DNA from: CAIWXH01 sp964555675
GTDB taxonomy: Bacteria; Chloroflexota; Chloroflexia; Chloroflexales; Chloroflexaceae
Length of the DNA stretch: 28,709 nucleotides
Reading direction: 5' to 3'
Assembly (NCBI GenBank): GCA_964555675.1
Contig: CAZKTU010000063.1
Span: 1-28,709 of the forward strand
Part shown: positions 8,089 to 15,824 of the stretch, in pieces
Numbering within the stretch: the stretch's first letter is position 1
How the letters are laid out: each line of letters starts with the position of its first letter
Notes under the pieces: model-generated
What the model was told of the DNA's origin: nothing
Seen by the model: only the letters and a program-made list of their open reading frames with translations
The model's database searches: none
Position numbers and translations under genes: made by a program

Positions 8089-8117
8089 ACGATATCATGA
8101 GCGAGGGCGGGCGTCAG
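8089..8117 (-). promoter_or_regulatory. Promoter of tupABC
   Basis: CTGACG (8117-8112), a 17-base spacer and TATCGT (8094-8089) on the minus strand. Both hexamers match consensus at four of six positions. Transcription would begin near 8082, just before the 5' arm of the predicted leader stem P1. It starts only about 10 bases after the Nudix stop codon. Confidence 0.4.
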
Positions 8118-8126
8118 GAGGCCGGC

Positions 8127-8600
8127 CTACTGGTCGAAGGCGGCCTCGCCGTTGCCCGCCAGGGCATCGCTGAGCATGCGGCGGGTGCGCGGGACGAGGG
8201 GGGGGAAATGCTCGGGCGGGAAGAAGGCCACGTTCACATTCTCGTGGCCGGCCGGGCGAAGCTCGCCGCCCACAATCCGCGCGGCGAAGAAGATAGCCAG
8301 GATCTGGGCCTGATCGCCGTTCGGGTAGGTCCAGTGGAACTCGGGGCCGCCGTAGATGCCGATCAGGCGCTCGGCCTCGAGCAGCAGGCCGCTCTCCTCT
8401 TGGACTTCGCGCGCCATGCCGCGGGCCGGCACCTCGTCCAGGCCGATCGTGCCGCCGGGCACATCCCAGAGCATCACATCAGCGCGCCGGCAGAGCAGCA
8501 CGGCCCCGGCCTGATCGCGGACAAAGGCGCTCGCTCGCACTTGCAGGATGCGCTGATGGCCCACATAGCTGCGCAGCCAGCGCGTATACTTCACCGACAT
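8127..8600 (-). CDS. Nudix hydrolase
   Basis: A 157-residue protein built around a complete Nudix box (residues 50-72): GTIGLDE, seven residues, then REVQEESGLL. The glutamates of REVQEE bind the catalytic magnesium. The family cleaves nucleoside diphosphates linked to another group, such as damaged dNTPs, nucleotide sugars or ADP-ribose. The side motifs (GGPEFHWTYPNGDQAQILAIFFAARI) resemble MutT/ADP-ribose-type members but do not fix the substrate. AAGGAG lies 7 bases before the ATG. It is transcribed toward tupA, but the tup genes appear to have their own promoter. Confidence 0.88.
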   Translation of the reverse strand: MSVKYTRWLRSYVGHQRILQVRASAFVRDQAGAVLLCRRADVMLWDVPGGTIGLDEVPARGMAREVQEESGLLLEAERLIGIYGGPEFHWTYPNGDQAQILAIFFAARIVGGELRPAGHENVNVAFFPPEHFPPLVPRTRRMLSDALAGNGEAAFDQ

Positions 8601-8635
8601 GCTCTGCTCCTTGCCAGCCCCCTAGAATGGGCGCC

Positions 8636-8641
8636 ATCATA
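8636..8641 (-). promoter_or_regulatory. Extended -10 element of the Nudix gene
   Basis: Minus-strand TGCTATGAT contains TATGAT (8641-8636) with the TGn extension. It sits in the 71-base gap between the FGE-like gene and the Nudix gene. No good -35 is seen at 17 bases. Confidence 0.35.
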
Positions 8642-8671
8642 GCAGATTTCTGGTGAAGGGTTGCAGCGCCG

Positions 8672-9430
8672 CTACCCCCGCGCCAACCGAAAGCCGGTGA
8701 ATTCGTTGCGGACTGTGGGTGGCAGCCTGAAGCGACAGGCGCAGCGGGCGTAGCCGTGGGGGTTGGCGTAGCAGCCGCCGCGCATGATGCGCCGGCCGAC
8801 GCCGTCGGGCGCCTCGCGGCCGTCGTCGGCCCTGTAGGGGTAGCGGGCGTCGAGCGAGCTCGTCCACTCCCAGACGTTGCCGGCCATATCGAGGGCCCCC
8901 AGTGGGCTCGCGCCGGCGGGGTAGGCGCCAATCGGGCTGGTGCGTGCCGCGCCGCCCTCGCGGGTGTTGGCCAGCTGAGGGTCGAAGCTCTCGCCCCAGG
9001 GGAACGAGCGCCCGTCATCGCCGCGGGCCGCCCGCTCCCACTCGGCCTCGGTCGGCAGGCGGAAGGCGGCAGGAGGCAGCCGGCTGGAGAGCCAGCGGCA
9101 GAAGGCGCCGGCCTCCTCCCAGCTCACGTCGACGACGGGGTGGTCGAGGAGCGCCGCGGGGGGCGTGCTGCCGCGCCAGAGCAGGGGGGGCCTTGCGGCC
9201 GCCTCCTCGACATAGACGGCATAGAGGGCGTTACACACCGGGGAGCGCGCGATCGCAAAGGCCTCCAGGCTCACCCAGTGCTGCGGCGACTCCTCGCGGT
9301 AGCTCTCGCGGGTGCCCCCGTAGCGCCGCGCCAGGTCACTCAGGGAAGTCTCGGGCGTGCCCATCAGAAACGCCCCGGCCGGCACGGCGATCAGCTCGGG
9401 CAGCAGGGCTTCCAGGGGGCGACTTGTCAT
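8672..9430 (-). CDS. FGE/SUMF1-like (C-type lectin fold) protein lacking the FGE cysteine pair
   Basis: A 252-residue protein filling the whole formylglycine-generating enzyme / sulfatase-modifying-factor domain. N-terminal VPAGAFLMG, central VDVSWEEAGAFCRWLS and FRLPTEAEWERAARG, then DMAGNVWEWTSS and C-terminal RIMRGGCYANPHGYARCACRF...EFTGFRLA are all family hallmarks. True FGE carries two copper-binding cysteines just after GGS; here those positions read as Asn and Ala. The cysteines present (C220, C230, C232) are offset. It is therefore probably not a sulfatase activator. It may be a SUMF-like oxidoreductase of another kind, or a binding-only module. There is no signal peptide, so it is likely cytoplasmic. 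The start follows the upstream stop by 15 bases with GAGG nearby, so it is co-transcribed with the unknown gene before it. Confidence 0.85.
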   Translation of the reverse strand: MTSRPLEALLPELIAVPAGAFLMGTPETSLSDLARRYGGTRESYREESPQHWVSLEAFAIARSPVCNALYAVYVEEAAARPPLLWRGSTPPAALLDHPVVDVSWEEAGAFCRWLSSRLPPAAFRLPTEAEWERAARGDDGRSFPWGESFDPQLANTREGGAARTSPIGAYPAGASPLGALDMAGNVWEWTSSLDARYPYRADDGREAPDGVGRRIMRGGCYANPHGYARCACRFRLPPTVRNEFTGFRLARG

Positions 9431-9445
9431 AAAGCCTCGGGCAAC

Positions 9446-10054
9446 TCAGCGGCCATAGATGCGGTTCAGCCGCTCGAGCTCGCGCGTGTAGACCGTCTCG
9501 GCGAAGCGGCTGATGTCGTCAACGCCACGCAGGGCGTCGTAGCCCTTGACGAGGAAGGTGTGGGCCGCCTCGATGCCGGCGAGACGCGCCAGCAGCCGGG
9601 AGCGATGGAGCCCGACGCCGAGCAGTTGCGAGCGGGAGAGGCGGAAGACGTTGTACAGGCTACTGTTCACGAGCTCGAGCTGACGCGCCCGTTCGGGGTA
9701 GTTATCGGCGGCCCGATAACACTGGTCGTAGGTCGCCTCGTCGAAGTCGGTGCCCGTCTGCCGCCCGAGCATCAAGCGGGCCAGCTGCTCGTCGAGCCGA
9801 TTCGTCAGGTCGAGCAGGCTGAGCACCTCTTCGACGTCGTCCAGGCGTACCCCCGGCAGCAGTTGGATGATGTGCTGGAGCCGTCTGGCCCCCGCATCGC
9901 GGTCGGCGAAGTCGCGCGGCCCATACATCTCGCTGAAGAAGAACTCTCCCACCGGCTCGTACTGCGGGATCTCGGCGAGATCATTGTAGTCGCGCCGCAG
10001 CCGGTTCGACTGGAAGATCTGCAGCGCGAGGCGGTACTGCTTAAGCGAGGTCAT
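9446..10054 (-). CDS. Conserved protein of unknown function, about 200 residues
   Basis: I do not recognise a characterised family. The protein is largely charged and helical with no membrane segment or signal peptide. The stretch FFFSEMYGPRDFADRD near residues 40-55 looks like the conserved core, and I recall uncharacterised bacterial proteins with a similar F-F-x-S/D-x-Y-G-P-x-D-F signature, but I cannot name the family securely. The second half is rich in Arg, Leu and Glu. The start is ambiguous: ATG 10054 (MTSLKQYRLALQ) or GTG 10081, nine codons earlier. A 14-base direct repeat, in copies 17 bases apart, straddles these starts. It lies between the large TPR gene, 70-97 bases upstream depending on the start, and the FGE-like gene, 15 bases downstream, and is probably expressed with them. 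Confidence 0.7.
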   Translation of the reverse strand: MTSLKQYRLALQIFQSNRLRRDYNDLAEIPQYEPVGEFFFSEMYGPRDFADRDAGARRLQHIIQLLPGVRLDDVEEVLSLLDLTNRLDEQLARLMLGRQTGTDFDEATYDQCYRAADNYPERARQLELVNSSLYNVFRLSRSQLLGVGLHRSRLLARLAGIEAAHTFLVKGYDALRGVDDISRFAETVYTRELERLNRIYGR

Positions 10055-10074
10055 GGTTTCAGCGAGGTCATGGT
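10044..10074. repeat. Tandem 14-bp repeat at the start of the unknown gene
   Basis: AGCGAGGTCATGGT occurs at 10044-10057 and 10061-10074, a 17-base period. On the minus strand each copy carries an ATG. The 5' ATG opens a six-codon frame that ends in TGA overlapping the second ATG, which is the in-frame candidate start. Confidence 0.6.
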
Positions 10075-10150
10075 CGCTCACACTATTCGCGCCGGCGCTG
10101 TCCTGTGCTCCGGCGGGATTGGGCTGCTCGACGCGAGGGAGACGAGCGCA

Positions 10151-13100
10151 TCAGGTCAGGCGGTCGAGCTGTGTCCGAGCGCGAGCCGCCAGGTCGCCGC
10201 CAGAGTCGATCTGGATCACCGTCCTGTAGGCGCTGATCGCCTCGGCGGTGCGGCCCATATCCTCGGCCACGAGGCCACTGTAGAAGATCGCGTCGGTGTA
10301 GTTGCCATTGTAGCGGATGGCGTTTCGGAAGGCGCCGAGGGCGTCGTCGAGGCGCCCCTGGGCGTAGTAGGCCCGCCCCAGCCAGTAGGCCGCCTCGGGG
10401 AAGTTCGGCTGGAGCTCGGCCGCCCGCCTCAGGTCGCCGACCGCCTGGTCGTAGTTACCGTCCTGGATGTGCAGCACACCGCGCCGGTAGTAGCTCTCGG
10501 CGATACGCCTGTTCGCCGAGATCGACTGGTCGTAGGCCGAGCGGGCCTCGTCGAAGCGCCCGGCCGTCTGGAGCAGCTTGCCCTTAAAGAGCAGAGCCTC
10601 GGCGAAGACGGGGCGCTGGCGCAGCCCCGTATTGACCAGCTCGAGGGCCTCTTCGAGGGCGCCGGCGCGTTCGGGCTGACCAAAGCGGGCCTGGGCCAGG
10701 CCGAGATACGCCTCGGGGAAGTCGGGCTGCAGAGCCAGGGCGGCGTTATAGCGGTCGGTGGCCGCCTGGTAGCTGCCGCGCCGCAGCAGGCTCTCGGCGA
10801 GCCAGAACTGGGCCGCGGCGCTCTCGCCCCCGCCGGGCAGGGCGGCGGCCGTCTCGAAGTAGCCGTGGGCCACGCCCCAGTTGCCCTGGCCGACGGCCGA
10901 GAGCCCCAGGCCGAGCTGGGCCTCAACGCGGTTCCCGTCGATCTGCAGGGCCTGGCCATAGTAGCTGTTGGCGTCGGCGAGGTCGCCGTCCTCGCGGGAC
11001 AGGTCGCCCAGGGCGATCAGGGCCGAGGCCCGCAGGGCGGCCAACTCGGCGGTGGGCGGGTTCTCGGTCAGGGCGATCACCTGGTTCTGCTGATCGACCG
11101 CAGGTGCGCGCCGCCCCCGCTCGTGGTTGACCAGGCCGAGCTTGTAGTGCAGCTCGGGGTCGCTCGGGCTCACCCGCAGGGCGTCGCCGTAGGCCCTGAT
11201 GGCCTGGTCGAGGTTGCCATTCGTGCGCGCCGCATCGCCAATCTGCTCGAGGCGCTCGGCGTCGCGCAGGCCCTGCGAGAGGGCCGCGCTATACTCACGC
11301 TCGGCCCGCCCCGGGTTCGCGAGGGGCCCCTGGTAGAGGTCGGCCAGGGCCAGGCGCGCCCCGAGGTTGGTCTCGTCGAAGCGCAGGGCGTCGCGCAGCG
11401 AGCGCTCGGCGGCGGCGTACTCGCCCTTGGCGGCCAGGGACTCGCCGAGCTCGAAGGCGGCGACCGTATTGCGCGGGTCGATCTCCAGGGCGTCCCGATA
11501 GGCGTCGAGCGCCGCATCGGGCTTGCCGGCATCGTTGTAGAGTCGCGCCAGCTCGATGGCAGCTTCGGCGCTCGCGCCGCTCAGGGGGATCAGGATCTGC
11601 TCGGCCTCTTGCCAGCCGGCCTGGCCCGAGCGCCGCAGGTCCTGGGCGAGGGCCACGGCGCTCGGCGTGCCGGGGCGTACCTCGAGCAGGGCGCGGCGCT
11701 GCTCGATCGCCGCGGCCCAGTCGCCGCGCTCTTCGGCGAGACGGGCCAGCTCGTTGCGGGCGGGGAAGAAGGCGCCGTTCCGGTCGAGTGACAGGTTGAG
11801 CAGCTCGGTGGCGCGGGCCATGTCGCCGCGGTCGTGGGCGACCATGCCCTTGCCGAAGTAGCTCTCTGGCTGCTGAGGGGCGAGGTTCATCGCCCGGTCG
11901 TAGCTCTGGTCGGCCGCGTCGAGCTGCTTGAGGAAGCGCTGCGAGCGCCCGGCGGCCAGATGGAGCGCGGGGTTATTCGGCGCGACCTGCAGCAGGGGCT
12001 CGAGGGTGGCCAGGCTAGGGCTGCCGCCGCCGCGGCCGCTGAAGATGGCGCCGAAAATATCGCGGGCGGGGGCGGGGCCATCGCGCTCGAGCTCGGAGCC
12101 GACCAGAGCCTGGTAGTAGCGCTGGCGGCCGGCCTGCAGCTCGACGCGCTCGGCCTGGCCCGTGGCCACCAGGCCGGTGCCGGAGAAGGCCGCGCTCTCT
12201 GATGCCGAGCGGCGACGCCACTGGCTCACCGCCTGCTCGCTCTGGTCGGCGGCGCTGCTCAGGCGATCCCTGAGGGCGCTGATCACCGCGGCGGGCTGCG
12301 GCGCGGCGGCCTCCAGCTCCCAGACGATCGGGCCCTGAGCCTGCAGCTCGCGGGCGAGGTCGAGCAAGGCCAGCTGCTCGTCGAGGGCGGCCTGGCTGCG
12401 CTGGTTATAGGTGGCGCTATAGACGGGCGGGATCAGGCGGGCGTCGACGCCGCGCTGCTCGGCGGCGGCCGTGAGGGTCTGGGCGGCCTCGTCGAGGCGA
12501 CCGCTGTCGCGGTAGGCGGCGGCCAGGTCGAGCAGCAGGGGCATGTGGGCGGGCATCAGGTTACGGGCCTGTTCGAGCTCGATGGCCGCGTCGCCCGGGC
12601 GCTGCTCGCGCAGGGCGAGGGCGCCCAGGTTGGCCCGCAGCTCGCCCAGGTCGCGGCCGTCGAGCAGGCGCACGGCCTCGGCGTAGGCGGTGAGGGCCCC
12701 GGGGTCGCCGGCATCCTGCAGGATGGCGCCCAAGTTATTGGCCAGCAGGGCCTGCTCGTCTGAGGGCGCCGTCAGGGCCAGGCGGTACTCGTTGGCGGCC
12801 TCGCTGGAGAAGCCGCGCGCCCAGAGGATATTGCCGCGCAGGGCCCGGGGCAGGGGCGCGCTCAGGCTGGGGTAGTTCTGCAGCAGCCGCTCGAGGCCGA
12901 GGTAGGCCAGGTCGGGCTGGCCGCGGGCATAGTCGTAGAGGGCCACCACCAGGGGCGCGAGGACCGCCTGCCCGTTCACCGGCTCGGTGGTCAGCGTGTA
13001 GCTGCGCGGCATGGCGAAGCGGCCCAGGTAGCCGTCCCAGGCGTTGGGGGCGTAGGGGCCGGTTGGCGTGTAGATCAGGCGGGGCCGCAGTGTTGCCTCG

Positions 13101-13627
13101 TTGAGCATCCCGCCCGGCTCGACATCGCCCCAGATCAGCAGATCGCTGCCCGCCGTCGTGGCCAGGGCCAGGGCCTCCTCGGGGGTGGCGGGGCTGGAGG
13201 CTGCCACGCCCGTGGTGATCGCGCCGCGGGTGACCTCGCTCAGCAGGGTGGCCAGCTCGCCGGCCACATTGCGCCCGGTCTGCCCGTCGCCGCCGTCGGC
13301 GAAGGGCGCCACGAGCACGACGAAGCGCTCGGGGGAGCGCGCGGTCGCCAGATTATAGAGCGCCGAGCCGGCCAGCAGGGCCCCGAGGAACAGGAGGGAG
13401 CCTAGGACGGCGAGCAGACCCGTGCGCCTGTACCAGGGCACGGGGGGCTCGGAGCCCTCAGGGAGGTCGGCGACGGTAGCGCCGTTCTGCTCCTGCGTCT
13501 CCATGTCGAGGATCGCTTCGGGCGTGGCGGGTGTCTGGGTGGCGAGGGCGCGCCGGCGCAGGAAGAGCGCGACGCCGACGGCGGCGGCGAGGAGGATCAA
13601 CAATCCCAGGAGCGGCAGCATGTCCAT
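10151..13627 (-). CDS. Large membrane-anchored TPR-repeat protein
   Basis: About 1158 residues from the ATG at 13627, chosen because GAGGAG lies 9 bases upstream; a longer frame starts 17 codons earlier. A first membrane helix (about 4-22) is followed by an acidic/Thr-rich linker, and a second helix by about 69-91. A short alpha/beta-like segment (FVVLVAPFADGGDGQTGRNVAGELATLL) follows. Nearly all the rest is tetratricopeptide repeats, perhaps fifteen or more, for example YYRRGVLHIQDGNYDQAVGDL and AAYWLGRAYYAQGRLDDAL close to the C-terminus. TPRs make a superhelical scaffold for protein partners. With two helices both ends could be on the same side; topology is not certain. It is the first gene ahead of the unknown and FGE-like genes, so it may scaffold a complex containing them. 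No enzymatic motif is visible. Confidence 0.85.
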   Translation of the reverse strand: MDMLPLLGLLILLAAAVGVALFLRRRALATQTPATPEAILDMETQEQNGATVADLPEGSEPPVPWYRRTGLLAVLGSLLFLGALLAGSALYNLATARSPERFVVLVAPFADGGDGQTGRNVAGELATLLSEVTRGAITTGVAASSPATPEEALALATTAGSDLLIWGDVEPGGMLNEATLRPRLIYTPTGPYAPNAWDGYLGRFAMPRSYTLTTEPVNGQAVLAPLVVALYDYARGQPDLAYLGLERLLQNYPSLSAPLPRALRGNILWARGFSSEAANEYRLALTAPSDEQALLANNLGAILQDAGDPGALTAYAEAVRLLDGRDLGELRANLGALALREQRPGDAAIELEQARNLMPAHMPLLLDLAAAYRDSGRLDEAAQTLTAAAEQRGVDARLIPPVYSATYNQRSQAALDEQLALLDLARELQAQGPIVWELEAAAPQPAAVISALRDRLSSAADQSEQAVSQWRRRSASESAAFSGTGLVATGQAERVELQAGRQRYYQALVGSELERDGPAPARDIFGAIFSGRGGGSPSLATLEPLLQVAPNNPALHLAAGRSQRFLKQLDAADQSYDRAMNLAPQQPESYFGKGMVAHDRGDMARATELLNLSLDRNGAFFPARNELARLAEERGDWAAAIEQRRALLEVRPGTPSAVALAQDLRRSGQAGWQEAEQILIPLSGASAEAAIELARLYNDAGKPDAALDAYRDALEIDPRNTVAAFELGESLAAKGEYAAAERSLRDALRFDETNLGARLALADLYQGPLANPGRAEREYSAALSQGLRDAERLEQIGDAARTNGNLDQAIRAYGDALRVSPSDPELHYKLGLVNHERGRRAPAVDQQNQVIALTENPPTAELAALRASALIALGDLSREDGDLADANSYYGQALQIDGNRVEAQLGLGLSAVGQGNWGVAHGYFETAAALPGGGESAAAQFWLAESLLRRGSYQAATDRYNAALALQPDFPEAYLGLAQARFGQPERAGALEEALELVNTGLRQRPVFAEALLFKGKLLQTAGRFDEARSAYDQSISANRRIAESYYRRGVLHIQDGNYDQAVGDLRRAAELQPNFPEAAYWLGRAYYAQGRLDDALGAFRNAIRYNGNYTDAIFYSGLVAEDMGRTAEAISAYRTVIQIDSGGDLAARARTQLDRLT

Positions 13628-13698
13628 CGAGACGGGCTCCTCTGTCACTAAGTGGCACGAGGCAGGGGCAGGAGGCAAGCCCTCAACCTTTACGAACT

Positions 13699-13726
13699 AT
13701 TGTAAGCGATTTTGGGCGGAGATCAA
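13699..13726 (-). promoter_or_regulatory. Promoter of the TPR gene
   Basis: TTGATC (13726-13721), a 16-base spacer and TACAAT (13704-13699) on the minus strand. The transcript would begin near 13692, about 65 bases before the chosen ATG. The 175-base gap here holds no other evident feature. Confidence 0.45.
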
Positions 13727-13802
13727 TAGGGGGGTGCACTTGAGCTGAGGATCATCGGGCAGTGGGGTGGGGAAAGCGCTTACAGCCCAGGATAGGGGGG
13801 CG

Positions 13803-14753
13803 CTAGGGGCCTGTGACCGGCGGCTGGGCGTCGGCCGTGTGGATGACAAAGGCGCTGACGCCGCGCTGTTTGGCCTGCTGCTTCATCTCGGCGACGCGTC
13901 TGCCGAGGCTGTCGGGGTCGGCGAAACGGCCAGGGGTATGCAGGGCCCCGCCGATCGCCAGGGCCATCAAGCTGAAGCGACGCAGGGCGCCGTCGCGGTC
14001 GAGGCTCTGCAGATAGCCGCGTTCGCGGTCGTCCTGGTCGTAGAGCAAAGGGGCCATAGCGTCGAAGCGGCTGATCGCGTCGCGGCAGAAACGCTCGGCG
14101 GCTGTGGGGCCGCAGACAACCGCGAAGTCATCGCCGCCGATATGGCCGAGGAAGGCGCCCTGGTCGGGGCTGGCGAGGAGGGTGGCCCGCAGGCCCTCGG
14201 CCAGGGTGTGGATAGCGCGGTCGCCGCGGGCGAAGCCGTAGGTATCGTTGAAGGCCTTGAAGGCCGTCAGATCGAGGTGGAGCAGCGCGAACGATTCGTC
14301 GCGGCGCTGGCGGTAGCGGATCTCCTCGATCAACAGCTGGTTGCCGGCCAGGCCGGTGAGGGGGCTGTGGACCGGGCGTCTGGCGGCGCGGCGCAGGTGG
14401 CCGCCGATGCGGGCGATCAGCTCCTCGCCGGTGACCGGCTTGGTGATATAGTCGTCGGCGCCGCTGGCGAAGCCGCTGACCAGGTCGCCGGGTGCGCCGC
14501 GGGCCGTGAGCACGATCATGGGGATGTGGGCCGTGCGGGTGTCGTTGCGCAGCTGGCGCAGGGCCTCGTAGCCGTCGAGCTGGGGCATCACCAGGTCGAC
14601 CAGCAGCAGGTCGGGCATCTGCTCTTGCGCGAGGCGCACGAGGGCGTGGCCGTCGTGGGCCAGCAGCACGTTGTAGCCTGAGGCCCCGAGCAATAGTGCC
14701 AGCAGGCGGCAGAAGTCGGTATCATCGTCACCGACGAGGATGGTCGCTACCAT
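13803..14753 (-). CDS. Response regulator with GGDEF output domain
   Basis: A 316-residue protein. A receiver domain (residues 1-120) has the acidic triad DDD at 9-11, phospho-acceptor D53 in LLLVDLVMPQLDGYE, and the switch residues in VLTARG and YITKP. A GGDEF domain begins at about 130 (SPLTGLAGNQLL), with DLTAFKAFNDTYGFARGD and the active-site loop GGDDF in place of GGDEF. The family makes cyclic di-GMP. The Glu-to-Asp change in the loop and the lack of a nearby RxxD inhibitory site leave activity uncertain. The ATG at 14753 overlaps the stop of the alcohol dehydrogenase gene (ATGGTAG), so the two are coupled. The frame stays open far upstream, but that part is only non-coding read-through. 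No partner histidine kinase lies in the window. Confidence 0.9.
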   Translation of the reverse strand: MVATILVGDDDTDFCRLLALLLGASGYNVLLAHDGHALVRLAQEQMPDLLLVDLVMPQLDGYEALRQLRNDTRTAHIPMIVLTARGAPGDLVSGFASGADDYITKPVTGEELIARIGGHLRRAARRPVHSPLTGLAGNQLLIEEIRYRQRRDESFALLHLDLTAFKAFNDTYGFARGDRAIHTLAEGLRATLLASPDQGAFLGHIGGDDFAVVCGPTAAERFCRDAISRFDAMAPLLYDQDDRERGYLQSLDRDGALRRFSLMALAIGGALHTPGRFADPDSLGRRVAEMKQQAKQRGVSAFVIHTADAQPPVTGP

Positions 14754-15700
14754 TTGCCGATCTGCAGCAGGACCTTCATCGCCCCATGGGCGGCTGTCAT
14801 CGCCTCGAGGGCCCGGCTGAGGGGGTAGCGCGCGCTGATCAGCGGCTCGGTCGCGATCAGGCCGCGCTCGAGCAGGCGCAGGGCGGGCGCGAAGGGCCCG
14901 CAGCGCGAGCCGAGCAGCTGCACCTCGTCGACGACCAGGGCGGTCAGGTTCAGCTCGGAGGGGGCGAAAAAGGTGCTCTTGAGCACTAGCCGCCCGCGCG
15001 GCCGAACGAGGCGGCGGGCCGTCGCGAGGCCGGCGGGCTGGCCGGTGCAGTCGACCACCAGGTCGAACTGTTGGCCCGCGACCTCCTCGGCCCTGACGCA
15101 GGTGATGCCCATGCTCTGGTAGAGCGGCCAGCGCTCGGGGTGGCGGCCGACCAGGGTTACGGCGCAGCCGGGCAGGCGCAGGGTCTGGACGATCATCGCC
15201 CCGAGCTTGCCGTCGCCGACCACGGCCACGCGATCGGTGGGGCGCAGGTGGCTCTGCTCGAGGATCTCGACGGCGGCGGCCAGGGGCTCGACGAAGACGG
15301 CCTGCTCGTCGCTGACCTGCTCGGGCACGGCGTGGAGGCAGGCGATCGGCAGCGAGACGAGCTCGGCCATCGCGCCGTCGCGCCGGTCGATGCCCAGGGT
15401 GGTCCGCTCGGGGCAGTGGGTGTAGTCGCCGCGTAGGCAGGTGGCGCAGCGCAGGCAGGCGGCGTTGATCTCGCCGACCACGCGCCGGCCGAGCCAGGCG
15501 CGGTCTTCGCAGGCGACCACGGTGCCGACGAACTCGTGGCCGAGGACGCCCCGGAAGCCCATATAGCCGCGCACGATCTCGACATCGGTGTTGCAGATGC
15601 CGGCCAGGTGAGGGCGGATCAGGGCCTCGCCGGGCACGAGGGTGGGCGCGGGGTAGTCGCGGGCGAAGCGGAGCGAGCCATCGAAGACTAGGGCGTCCAT
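14747..15700 (-). CDS. Zinc-dependent medium-chain alcohol/sugar dehydrogenase
   Basis: A 317-residue MDR-family oxidoreductase. The N-terminal GroES-like domain has catalytic zinc ligands in GICNTDVE (C36) and GHEFVG, and a structural-zinc-type cysteine cluster, CLRCATCLRGDYTHC. The Rossmann domain begins near VAVVGDGKLGAMIVQTLRL with a GxGxxG-like turn. It oxidises an alcohol or polyol with NAD(P); the sequence does not identify the substrate, and sorbitol/threonine-dehydrogenase-like relatives are the nearest in style. At 317 residues it is somewhat shorter than the usual 340-350. It is divergent from fmt and overlaps the downstream response-regulator gene by 7 bases, a coupling that is unusual for these two functions. 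Confidence 0.88.
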   Translation of the reverse strand: MDALVFDGSLRFARDYPAPTLVPGEALIRPHLAGICNTDVEIVRGYMGFRGVLGHEFVGTVVACEDRAWLGRRVVGEINAACLRCATCLRGDYTHCPERTTLGIDRRDGAMAELVSLPIACLHAVPEQVSDEQAVFVEPLAAAVEILEQSHLRPTDRVAVVGDGKLGAMIVQTLRLPGCAVTLVGRHPERWPLYQSMGITCVRAEEVAGQQFDLVVDCTGQPAGLATARRLVRPRGRLVLKSTFFAPSELNLTALVVDEVQLLGSRCGPFAPALRLLERGLIATEPLISARYPLSRALEAMTAAHGAMKVLLQIGKW

Positions 15701-15762
15701 GCAGCCTCTGCTGGGTACAAGCGTGATCGGTGGTGACGCGGTCTGTCGTGTTGCCCGCCCCC

Positions 15763-15790
15763 CTGACCCTGCGACGGATTATACTATAGA
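15763..15790 (+). promoter_or_regulatory. Possible fmt promoter
   Basis: CTGACC (15763-15768), 16 bases, then TATAGA (15785-15790). An overlapping TATACT (15780-15785) is an alternative -10. It lies in the 124-base divergent gap between the dehydrogenase gene and fmt. Confidence 0.3.
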
Positions 15791-15824
15791 CCGGCGCCGA
15801 CTGACAGGTCCGAAGGAGCACCCC

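Noticed and set aside
8756..11791. A plus-strand open frame of about 1000 codons opposite the FGE-like, unknown and TPR genes
   Set aside because: It lies entirely antisense to genes with strong family motifs. Its Arg/Gly/Ala/Gln-rich translation has no domain and its codons mirror the GC-rich third positions of the real genes.
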